From Vibrio crassostreae 9ZC13 (GTDB lineage: Bacteria > Pseudomonadota > Gammaproteobacteria > Enterobacterales > Vibrionaceae): a DNA stretch of 64,000 nt. Location of the stretch: assembly GCF_000272045.2 (NCBI RefSeq), contig NZ_AJYZ02000042.1:109671-173670 (forward strand), in the 5' to 3' direction. Below, in pieces: positions 8,270-15,928 of this stretch (the first letter of the stretch is position 1; every line of letters begins with the position of its first letter). The translations under genes and the position numbers were made by a program. The notes beneath the pieces were generated by a model. That model saw nothing but the letters and a program-made list of their open reading frames with translations. It made no database searches and was not told the DNA's origin.

Positions 8270-9539
8270 TCACTGACTCATCTTTAGAGGTGTAGTTATC
8301 CCAAATTAGCCTAGGATCTAAGCTTTCCGCTGCTAGCATCGTGAGAACAACCACGACGCCAAAAGCGACTGCACCATAACCTGGTGTAAAGTTTAAAATT
8401 TGTCCGCGGTCGACCAAGGTCATCATGATCGAAATAACGAATAGATCCATAACCGACCATTTTCCCACCCATTTCACGATGAAATAGATGGTCATACGTT
8501 GTCTGTGGTAAATCGTACGCTTCATCTTGATACAGATTAAGATGTACGCGAGGCCCAGTATTTTCGCGACGGGAACGACGATACTGGCAATGAAAATGAT
8601 CGCTGCAATGCCATACATATCGCTATTTATTAGCGACGCGACACCGGAAATTATTGTGTCTTCTAGCCTTTGTCCGTTGGTGATAAGGATAGAAATCGGA
8701 ATGACGTTGGCTGGCACAATAGCCACTGATGCGGCAAACAACAGTGCCCATGTCTTCTGTATAGAGTAGGGCTTGCGGTGGTATAAGTCATGGTGACAAC
8801 GCACGCAAGTATGCCCATCCGGTTGAGATAGGTGGCAGTTGTGACAGTGTACGTTCTTACTTTCAGTAAATGAGTAGTCAGATTCTTTTGTCCAAGCTTC
8901 CCAGTAGCGACGCACGCTGATGCGGCTTACCAACAATACACTGAAAAGCTGCAGAAGAATGAGGCCAACCAATCCAGGGCCGACAAAAATATCTGAGTAA
9001 TCTTGCAGTTTGAAACATGAGACCGCCAAACTTACCAGAAACACATCCAACATCATCCAATGTTTTAATGTCTGGATGATGGCTAACGCATACCTAAATG
9101 GTGTAAAAAATTTGAATCGCAATGATAAATGGGTAATGAGTACCGAGCTACATACAAGCAACGGAGCGATCGAACTGCAGAACAGAATCAGCAAACCAAG
9201 CAAAGGGAAACCTTCGCCCATTAAGGTAAAGACGCCGGATGGTAAAGTCGCGGGTATCATGACACCAATCAAGCGAATACTGATGAATTCGAAAAAGTGC
9301 GATGGGATAAATAGCAATAAACAAGTGACAGCGATTGCTAGGTTTCCAGACAGGCTAGGGGTGCCTCCTCTATAAAGCTGAGTGCCACACCTTGGGCAGT
9401 AAGCGGATTTCCCTAAAGGGATGTCCATTTTATCAACGGGGAGTTCGCAGCCCTGACAAAGGCGCACTGAGCTACTATCGCATTGATGCTGAGTTGATAA
9501 AGGGTTGGTGGGGAATGGGGAGGTCACGCGACCTCCCAA
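8256..9539 (-). CDS. letA: LetA, inner-membrane partner of LetB (PqiA family)
   Basis: This 427-residue polytopic protein belongs to the PqiA/LetA family and is expected to load lipids into the LetB tunnel. It has two related halves. Each begins with a zinc ribbon (CQGCELPV...CPRCG near residues 28-55, and CHNCHLSQ...CVRCHHD near 232-250) followed by four hydrophobic segments. Gene order letA-letB with a 14-bp overlap supports the assignment over PqiA. About 54 bp separates it from the upstream ABC exporter gene on the same strand, so the three could be one transcript. The N-terminal 25 residues before the first ribbon are Ser/Thr/Pro-rich, and the start is not certain. Confidence 0.93.
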   Translation of the reverse strand: MGGRVTSPFPTNPLSTQHQCDSSSVRLCQGCELPVDKMDIPLGKSAYCPRCGTQLYRGGTPSLSGNLAIAVTCLLLFIPSHFFEFISIRLIGVMIPATLPSGVFTLMGEGFPLLGLLILFCSSIAPLLVCSSVLITHLSLRFKFFTPFRYALAIIQTLKHWMMLDVFLVSLAVSCFKLQDYSDIFVGPGLVGLILLQLFSVLLVSRISVRRYWEAWTKESDYSFTESKNVHCHNCHLSQPDGHTCVRCHHDLYHRKPYSIQKTWALLFAASVAIVPANVIPISILITNGQRLEDTIISGVASLINSDMYGIAAIIFIASIVVPVAKILGLAYILICIKMKRTIYHRQRMTIYFIVKWVGKWSVMDLFVISIMMTLVDRGQILNFTPGYGAVAFGVVVVLTMLAAESLDPRLIWDNYTSKDESVNEQR

Positions 9540-9593
9540 GTTGAAACGTCAGTTAGGCTCGATGCCCGACTTAAATGCTTAGGACTACAAACA

Positions 9594-11390
9594 TCAGGCG
9601 TGCGATTGCACACTGCCGTAGAGTGTTTGATAAAGTCCTTGTTGTTCAACCAATTCACCATGTGTTCCCGTTTGTGTTACTTGCCCATCTTCTAAAACAT
9701 AGATTAGATCGGCCTGTTTCACCGCTGATAATCGATGAGCCACTATCAAAGTTGTGCGATCTTTCAAAAACTCGCTCAACGCTTTATGCAGTGCTGACTC
9801 TGTTGCTGTATCGAGTGCAGATGTCGCTTCATCAAGAATAACAAACTTAGGATTGCTCAGCACCATACGAGCTATTGCTAAGCGTTGTCGTTGACCGCCA
9901 GACAGTCGGACGCCATTCCTACCAATCTGTGTATCTAAGCCATTGCTGAGTTGCTTGATGACATCTTGCATTTGAGAGACTTCAAGCGCACGCCACAACG
10001 ACATTTCATCGTATTCAGCACCAAGGGTCAGATTATGCCTCAATGTATCGTTAAAGAGTATAGGTTGTTGTAAAACAACGGCAATTTGATTACGTATTAC
10101 ATCAAAGCTGATGTCGTCGGTTGTTTCACCGTTATAGCGAATGCAACCTGAGTCCGCTTGGTAAACCCCAATTAGCAACTGGATTAAGGTAGATTTACCA
10201 CCACCACTCGCACCCACCAAAGCGACTTTCTTACCTGCAGGGATGTGTAGTGATAGCCTATTTAAAACAGTGTTTTCTAATGTGTAAGAGAATGTAACGT
10301 CTTCGATGTCGACTGTCACTTCTTGATCTTCATAAAACGGGTTTACTTTGCTAATCGGGCGCTTCTCTTCTTCTAATTGAAGTAGATCGTTGATGCGTTG
10401 CAGTGCCGCTTTTGCACTATACCAAGAGAATTGAATCCCTAGCAGCTCTTGAACCGGGCCCAACATGAACCATAAGTAACCAAATACCGCAAAAATCTGA
10501 CCAATGGTTAAGTCACTGAATAGAACCATTAGCATAGCGACAGCGCGGAAAAGCTCGAAACCCAACAAGAAGAGGAGAAACGAAACGCGGCCAGCAGCTT
10601 CAGATTGCCAAGCGTATTTGCCGGCATCGATTCTTACTTGGTTTGCTTGAATCTTAAGCTCATCGAGAAAAATGCGTTCTTTATTCGCTGCACGCAGTTG
10701 GTAAATACCATCTAAGGTTTCCACCAAGCGATTCTGAAAACGTTCGAAAGATTGGTTCTCGTACTTTTTAAGGTGCTTAACCTTGCTGCCTAGTTTACGA
10801 GAGAAATAAATAACAACAGGATTGACCAGTAGAATGAACAATCCTAAACGCCACTCTAACCACAACAGCACGATCGCTGTCCCGAACACGGTCAGGAAGC
10901 TGATGATAAATTTAGAAAGAGTCGAGCCAATGAACTTATCTATTGTCTCTATGTCTGTTATTAGGTGAGCATTAATACCGCCACTGCCTTTGGTTTCGTA
11001 TTGTCTAATGCTAATGCGACCAAGCTTATCTATCATCTTGCTGCGCATTTGATAGGTAATTGTTTTGGACACAAGCGTAAACTGACGCCCTTGCAGAATG
11101 TTCAACGCTTGGCTAACGGAGCGCATGATAATCACTAACAACAAAGTTAGTGCTATATAGCCAGTCGGTGTTTGTAATGAAGATGGAAGTAGGTGGTTCA
11201 TCATCTCTAAGCCTGAAGCGGGCTTATCGAGTAATACTTCATCAACCATTAATGGCATGAGCAACGGGATAGGGACACTAATGAGAGTTGCAAATATGGC
11301 AATAATGTTAGCAAACAGTAATTTGGACTTGTGTTTTTTTACTTGAGTTATTAACCAAGAACGGCTAATAGTGTCTTCTGAATTGTTCAT
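9594..11390 (-). CDS. ABC exporter, fused membrane and ATPase domains
   Basis: A 598-residue half-transporter of the MsbA/multidrug type, expected to work as a homodimer in the inner membrane. Six hydrophobic segments occupy about residues 20-310. The ATPase half has Walker A (VGASGGGKST, about 388), a Q-loop (VVLQQPILF), the signature LSGGQRQRLAIARM, Walker B (FVILDEATSALD) and the H-loop (LIVAHRLS). There is no C39 peptidase or accessory domain, so the substrate cannot be read from sequence; lipid, peptide or drug are all possible. It sits upstream of letAB, a position where E. coli has no such gene. That makes a lipid-related substrate an interesting but unproven idea. It is divergent from msrC. 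Confidence 0.88.
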   Translation of the reverse strand: MNNSEDTISRSWLITQVKKHKSKLLFANIIAIFATLISVPIPLLMPLMVDEVLLDKPASGLEMMNHLLPSSLQTPTGYIALTLLLVIIMRSVSQALNILQGRQFTLVSKTITYQMRSKMIDKLGRISIRQYETKGSGGINAHLITDIETIDKFIGSTLSKFIISFLTVFGTAIVLLWLEWRLGLFILLVNPVVIYFSRKLGSKVKHLKKYENQSFERFQNRLVETLDGIYQLRAANKERIFLDELKIQANQVRIDAGKYAWQSEAAGRVSFLLFLLGFELFRAVAMLMVLFSDLTIGQIFAVFGYLWFMLGPVQELLGIQFSWYSAKAALQRINDLLQLEEEKRPISKVNPFYEDQEVTVDIEDVTFSYTLENTVLNRLSLHIPAGKKVALVGASGGGKSTLIQLLIGVYQADSGCIRYNGETTDDISFDVIRNQIAVVLQQPILFNDTLRHNLTLGAEYDEMSLWRALEVSQMQDVIKQLSNGLDTQIGRNGVRLSGGQRQRLAIARMVLSNPKFVILDEATSALDTATESALHKALSEFLKDRTTLIVAHRLSAVKQADLIYVLEDGQVTQTGTHGELVEQQGLYQTLYGSVQSHA

Positions 11391-11479
11391 TGTAATGAGA
11401 ATAAGTCCTATTTAGTTTGATGGCCGCATTCTACTGCGTTCTCTTGATAATGGAAGTCTCAATTTAATTGGAAGTTAAT

Positions 11480-11971
11480 ATGAAAATAGAACATTACCAA
11501 CGCTTAACCAAACAAGCCGTTGCATTAATTGAATCAGAAACCGATCTAACTGCTAATCTTGCTAATATCAGTTCATTATTATTCATGGAATTGGATGACT
11601 TGAATTGGGCGGGTTTCTATTTAATGAAGCAGGACCAAGCTAAGGAAAAAGACGAACTTGTACTGGGTCCTTTCCAAGGTCAACCTGCTTGTGTGCGAAT
11701 TCCGGTAGGGCGTGGAGTGTGTGGAACTGCGGTTGCGTCGAATACAGTTCAGCGCATTCATGATGTTCATGAGTTCGAAGGTCACATCGCTTGTGACGCT
11801 GCAAGTAACTCAGAAATCGTTATTCCGTTCTCGATTGGCGGAAAAATAGCGGGTGTTCTTGATATCGATAGCCCAAATGTTGGCCGTTTTTCTCAAATTG
11901 ACGAGGACGGATTGACATTTTTCATGGCAGAAGTGGAAAAGCTGCTTAATTCGCACGCGAACAAGGCATAA
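11480..11971 (+). CDS. msrC: Free methionine-R-sulfoxide reductase (GAF domain)
   Basis: This enzyme reduces free L-methionine-R-sulfoxide in the cytoplasm and is a single GAF domain (164 residues). The three cysteines of the family are present at residues 71, 81 and 105 (PACVRIPVGRGVCGT, HIACDAASNSE). By analogy with E. coli YebR they provide the catalytic and resolving cysteines. I choose ATG 11480, preceded by GGAAG at good spacing, over a TTG at 11468. The gene faces away from the letAB side and precedes proQ, as yebR does in E. coli. Confidence 0.93.
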   Translation: MKIEHYQRLTKQAVALIESETDLTANLANISSLLFMELDDLNWAGFYLMKQDQAKEKDELVLGPFQGQPACVRIPVGRGVCGTAVASNTVQRIHDVHEFEGHIACDAASNSEIVIPFSIGGKIAGVLDIDSPNVGRFSQIDEDGLTFFMAEVEKLLNSHANKA

Positions 11972-12008
11972 ATTATTCTCTTACTGTGGTTTTTCCCAAG
12001 CATCTCTC

Positions 12009-12014
12009 TATAAT
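12009..12014 (+). promoter_or_regulatory. Probable -10 element for proQ-prc
   Basis: A perfect TATAAT lies 55 bp before the proQ start. No good -35 hexamer is found at the normal distance, so the promoter may depend on an activator. Confidence 0.4.
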
Positions 12015-12068
12015 ACGTAAAAATATTTTCTTAATGCTCGCGGAAAACCGCAAAAACCAGGAACCCAC

Positions 12069-12692
12069 ATGGAAAACACTGAAAAGTTAAAAAACAGCAA
12101 AGAAGTTATCGCATATATTGCTGAATGTTTCCCTAAATGCTTTACTCTAGAAGGTGAAGCGAAGCCACTTAAAATTGGTATTTTTCAAGATCTTGCTGAA
12201 CGTCTAAATGAAGACGAAAAAGTAAGTAAGACTCAGCTTCGTGCAGCGTTAAGACAGTACACATCATCATGGCGTTACCTGCACGGCGTAAAAGCTGGCG
12301 CAGAACGTGTTGACCTAGACGGCAACGCGTGTGGCACACTAGAAGAAGAGCACGTTGAACACGCTAAAGCTACACTTGCAGAAAGCAAAGCGAAAGTTCA
12401 GGCTCGTCGTAAAGAACAAGCACAAAAAGCTCGTGAAGAAGGCAAAGCGAAACCTAAGGCGAAGAAAGCTCAACAGCCTCGTCGTGAAGCGCCTAAAGCA
12501 CCAAAAGTAGAAAAGCCTGTAGAAACACGCGCTTTGAATGCTGACGAATTCATCGCTGGCAAAGAAGTAAATGTGAACATGGGTAAAGGAAACATGGCTG
12601 CGACCATTGTTGAAATCAATAAGGAAGATGTGCGTGTTCAGTTAGCAAACGGCCTACAAATGGTTGTTAAAGCGGAGCACTTGCGCGCTTAA
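12069..12692 (+). CDS. proQ: RNA chaperone ProQ
   Basis: ProQ is a global small-RNA and mRNA-binding protein. The 207 residues (E. coli 232) show the three parts of the family: a FinO-like N-terminal domain (about 1-115, with CFPKCFTLEGEAKPLKIGI and LRAALRQYTSSWRYL), a long Lys/Ala-rich linker (about 95-150) and a C-terminal Tudor-like domain (GKGNMAATIVEINKEDVRVQL) that ends the protein. The linker is slightly shorter than in enterobacteria. It is followed after 17 bp by prc, the same pair as in E. coli, so the two are very likely co-transcribed. Confidence 0.96.
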   Translation: MENTEKLKNSKEVIAYIAECFPKCFTLEGEAKPLKIGIFQDLAERLNEDEKVSKTQLRAALRQYTSSWRYLHGVKAGAERVDLDGNACGTLEEEHVEHAKATLAESKAKVQARRKEQAQKAREEGKAKPKAKKAQQPRREAPKAPKVEKPVETRALNADEFIAGKEVNVNMGKGNMAATIVEINKEDVRVQLANGLQMVVKAEHLRA

Positions 12693-12705
12693 AGGAGATA
12701 CTCCT
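12693..12705 (+). promoter_or_regulatory. Ribosome-binding site of prc inside a small hairpin
   Basis: AGGAG-ATA-CTCCT is a perfect 5-3-5 inverted repeat immediately after the proQ stop. The AGGAG half is the only Shine-Dalgarno candidate for prc and stands farther from its ATG than usual (12 nt). Pairing would mask it, which could limit prc translation or couple it to ribosomes leaving proQ. Confidence 0.35.
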
Positions 12706-12709
12706 ACGC

Positions 12710-14704
12710 ATGAAATGCCGTTCAAAATTGACACTGATTGCTGCTAGCTTTTGGCTAGCAGCTTCAGCTCAGGCTCTTGAAGCCAAATTAGATCAGGACG
12801 ATTTACCTCTACTCGCTCCTGGGGTCCAACACGAAACTGCTAGTAAACGTGTTACTTCTCGATTTACTCGTTCTCACTATAAACACTTCAATCTTAACGA
12901 TGATTTCTCTCAAGCTATCTTTAATCGTTACTTAGAGATGCTGGATTATAATCGTAATATCTTCACTCAAGCTGATATTGACTCTTTCTCTGCGTCATCT
13001 AAACAAATTGATGATCAGCTGAAATCGGGCAATAACCAGATTGCATTCGATGTTTATAATCTGTCTATGCAGAAGCGTTTTGAACGTTTTCAATATGCAT
13101 TGTCTTTGCTAGATACAGAGATTAAGTTTGATACCGATGAAAGTATTGAGCTCAATCGTAGTGAAGCTGAGTGGCCAAAAGATATCGCTGAAGTGAATGA
13201 GCTTTGGAGAAAACGCGTTAAATATGATGCGTTGAATCTAAAACTTACTGGTAAAGAGTGGCCAGAGATTCAAGAAGTTTTGGAAAAGCGTTACAACAAT
13301 GCGATGAAGCGTATTACGCAATCGCATAATGAAGATGCTTTCCAGATCTACATGAACGCATTTGCGCGTGAAGTTGATCCGCACACCAGTTACCTTTCTC
13401 CAAGAAATGCAGAACAATTCCAATCTGAGATGAACCTATCTCTAGAAGGTATTGGTGCTGTGCTTCAGATGACAGACGACTACACCGTTATTCGCTCTTT
13501 AGTTGCTGGTGGCCCTGCGTCAAACAGCAAACAATTGAGTGATGGAGACCGCATTGTTGGTGTTGGTCAAGATGGCGAAGAAATTGTTGATGTTATCGGC
13601 TGGCGTTTAGACGATGTAGTACAACTTATTAAAGGCCCTAAAGGGACCAAAGTTAAGCTACAGATCTTGCCAGATGGTAAAGATGCAAAAAGTCACGTTG
13701 TCACAATTGTTCGCGATAAGATTCGTTTAGAAGACCGCGCTGTTAAATCAGAAGTGATCGAGAAAGACGGCAAGAAAATTGGTGTATTAGAAGTACCAAG
13801 TTTCTACGTTGGCCTTTCTAAAGATACCGATAAACTGATCACCGAGCTTAAAGAGCAAGGTGTTGAAGGTATTATTGTTGACCTCCGAAACAACGGTGGT
13901 GGTGCACTGACTGAAGCAACTGAACTCTCTGGTTTGTTTATCAAAGAAGGACCTGTTGTTCAGGTTCGTGATAGCTACGGTCGTGTCAAAGTGAACAGCG
14001 ATACTGATGGTCAAATCAGTTACCAAGGCCCGTTAACGGTATTGGTGAATCGCTACAGTGCTTCAGCGTCTGAAATCTTTGCAGCAGCGATGCAAGATTA
14101 TGGCCGTGCAATTATCTTGGGTGAAAACTCTTTCGGTAAAGGTACGGTGCAACAGCATCGCTCTTTGAATCATATTTATGATTTGTTCGATAAAGAGTTA
14201 GGCTACGTTCAATACACAATCCAAAAATTCTACCGAATCAATGGTGGTAGTACGCAAAACAAGGGTGTAGTACCTGATATTGCTTACCCAACGCCAATTG
14301 ATCCTGCAGATACTGGTGAAAGTGTTGAAGACAACGCTCTTCCTTGGGACAGCATCGACAAAGCGAAGTACTCAGTGTTACAGCGTAACGATGAGCAGAT
14401 CGCAGCGTTGACGGCTAAACACGAAGCTCGTATCGCAACAGACATGGAATTTGGCTTTATCGCGCAAGATATTGAAAAATATAAGGCAGATAAAGACGAC
14501 AATGACCTTTCTCTGAATGAAAAGGTTCGTCAACAAGAGAGTGATGATGCGGATGCGCTTCGTCTAGAGCGTATTAACCAACGTCAAAAAGCCGCTAAGT
14601 TAGAGGCATTTAAAACGTTGGATGATATTCCAAAAGACTACGAAGCCCCGGATGCTTATCTTGATGAATCAGTTGCTATCATGCTGGATATGATCAAGAA
14701 ATAA
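12710..14704 (+). CDS. prc: Tail-specific periplasmic protease Prc
   Basis: Prc (Tsp) degrades periplasmic proteins with exposed hydrophobic C-termini and trims lipoproteins and peptidoglycan enzymes. The 664 residues (E. coli 682) start with a signal peptide (MKCRSKLTLIAASFWLAASAQA). An N-terminal helical region comes next, then a PDZ domain (about 245-330, LSLEGIGAVLQMTDDYTVIRS) and the S41 serine protease domain. The catalytic Ser lies in RYSASASEIFAAAM (about 448) and the Lys in NSFGKGTVQQHRS (about 473). The C-terminal DUF3340 helical part is present. It is followed by a strong terminator at 14753. Confidence 0.96.
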   Translation: MKCRSKLTLIAASFWLAASAQALEAKLDQDDLPLLAPGVQHETASKRVTSRFTRSHYKHFNLNDDFSQAIFNRYLEMLDYNRNIFTQADIDSFSASSKQIDDQLKSGNNQIAFDVYNLSMQKRFERFQYALSLLDTEIKFDTDESIELNRSEAEWPKDIAEVNELWRKRVKYDALNLKLTGKEWPEIQEVLEKRYNNAMKRITQSHNEDAFQIYMNAFAREVDPHTSYLSPRNAEQFQSEMNLSLEGIGAVLQMTDDYTVIRSLVAGGPASNSKQLSDGDRIVGVGQDGEEIVDVIGWRLDDVVQLIKGPKGTKVKLQILPDGKDAKSHVVTIVRDKIRLEDRAVKSEVIEKDGKKIGVLEVPSFYVGLSKDTDKLITELKEQGVEGIIVDLRNNGGGALTEATELSGLFIKEGPVVQVRDSYGRVKVNSDTDGQISYQGPLTVLVNRYSASASEIFAAAMQDYGRAIILGENSFGKGTVQQHRSLNHIYDLFDKELGYVQYTIQKFYRINGGSTQNKGVVPDIAYPTPIDPADTGESVEDNALPWDSIDKAKYSVLQRNDEQIAALTAKHEARIATDMEFGFIAQDIEKYKADKDDNDLSLNEKVRQQESDDADALRLERINQRQKAAKLEAFKTLDDIPKDYEAPDAYLDESVAIMLDMIKK

Positions 14705-14752
14705 ACAAAATACCTGTTATAAGGTGATTGTTTAAAGACGTACTATTTGAAA

Positions 14753-14777
14753 AGCGAGCTTAGGCTCGCTTTTTTTG
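14753..14777 (+). terminator. Terminator of proQ-prc
   Basis: Stem AGCGAGC / GCTCGCT with loop TTAG, followed by seven T, 48 bp after the prc stop. Confidence 0.9.
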
Positions 14778-15026
14778 TACCTGTGTTCTTGCCTCGAATA
14801 ATGTCATGTTAACGGCATGCTTCCTCGCTTTTTAACTTGCTGCAGAACCACTGTTATTTGATTTTCGGCTGTGAAGTACACTGTAAAAATAACTAAACTT
14901 AAGTATTATTTTTCGAGTGATAATGACATTTAAGTTACTTCGCACTTAAAATTTAGTGACTTAGATCATATTTTTTCGCTTTCTATTCATTACGTGCCTA
15001 AGCTTAAAGAAAACGAGGGGACGCTT

Positions 15027-15710
15027 ATGAAATGGATTCTACTATTTTTATCTTGTTTAAGTTTTGTGGCTTTTGGGAGCGAGGTCGCTTCGAGTAGCCA
15101 ACAATCAAAAAGTGATAGTAATCTATCTCATTTTGACCTTCCTTTGCTGCTTGGTGATTGGTATTTGATGAATCCTGATCCTGAGCAAGGCACTGAAAAC
15201 TTTAGAGCGATCAAGCTCACTCTTGATTCAAACTACTCATTCACTATCGATATCCAAAAGAAAGACTACAGTGTCGATCATTGGGAAGGTTTGTATAACG
15301 CCAATGAAGACACGATTATTTTGGGTTTGAATACCTCAGAACCTCAGGTTTACGCGTACAGCAGTAATCACAACATGCTGAATCTTAACGGTGTTATGTT
15401 CACCAAGGCCTTGCCAAATGCATTGGCGGGAATCTGGTCCAGTGCCCAACTGTCTGGAAGCGATCTACGTGCGAGTAACATTCAAAAAATGGATTTAGTC
15501 CTTCAGCCGGACTTTATATTCATGTTCCGAGTATCAGATGAAGAAGGTGGTGAAGTCATTCGTCGCGGGGTGTATTACACAGAAGGCGATCAACTAGTGT
15601 TACTTTATGAGAACGGTGAACACGGCACTCGATATACACTGAACAGCGATGTGTTAACGCTGCAAGGTGAAGAGGGAGATATGTTTGCGGTACTCAATCG
15701 CATTCGATAA
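15027..15710 (+). CDS. Secreted protein with two lipocalin-like repeats, unknown function
   Basis: No named family is recognised. The 227-residue product begins with a signal peptide (MKWILLFLSCLSFVAFGSEV), so it is periplasmic or exported. I choose ATG 15027 because GAGGGGA precedes it; the longer frame from 14994 adds 11 residues before the signal peptide. After cleavage the protein reads as two similar units of about 85-90 residues. Each starts with a G-x-W motif (LLGDWYLMN and LAGIWSSAQ), runs through a beta-rich core (KLTLDSNYSFTIDI and DLVLQPDFIFMFRV), then a turn (WEGLYNANEDTIILGL and RRGVYYTEGDQLVLLY) and ends L-N-G/Q-G-x-M-F. This looks like an internal duplication of a lipocalin-like half-barrel. 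It stands alone between prc and pepN. Confidence 0.75.
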   Translation: MKWILLFLSCLSFVAFGSEVASSSQQSKSDSNLSHFDLPLLLGDWYLMNPDPEQGTENFRAIKLTLDSNYSFTIDIQKKDYSVDHWEGLYNANEDTIILGLNTSEPQVYAYSSNHNMLNLNGVMFTKALPNALAGIWSSAQLSGSDLRASNIQKMDLVLQPDFIFMFRVSDEEGGEVIRRGVYYTEGDQLVLLYENGEHGTRYTLNSDVLTLQGEEGDMFAVLNRIR

Positions 15711-15810
15711 TCGTGAGTTTTAGCAGTAACGGCGTACTCGTTGATAATATTGTGCACAGTTCATTTCTTAGGCGTTCCTGTCTGATTTGATTGATAAAAT
15801 AGCAAAACAT

Positions 15811-15842
15811 GGAGGCATTTTCTTACAATGCCTCCTTTTTTT
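15811..15842 (+). terminator. Terminator upstream of pepN
   Basis: Stem GGAGGCATT / AATGCCTCC with a 7-nt loop and a run of seven T, 100 bp after the preceding gene. Confidence 0.85.
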
Positions 15843-15928
15843 AATATTCCCCTTGTTTTATTGGCGCTCAACCTTTAGATATATACAGTTAAAAAATAAT
15901 TACGTATAACGATCAAAAGGAACCCGTC

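Noticed and set aside
13692..13704. matS-like GTCACGTTGTCAC inside prc
   Set aside because: It mismatches a fixed base of the consensus and is a direct GTCAC repeat rather than the required inverted one.
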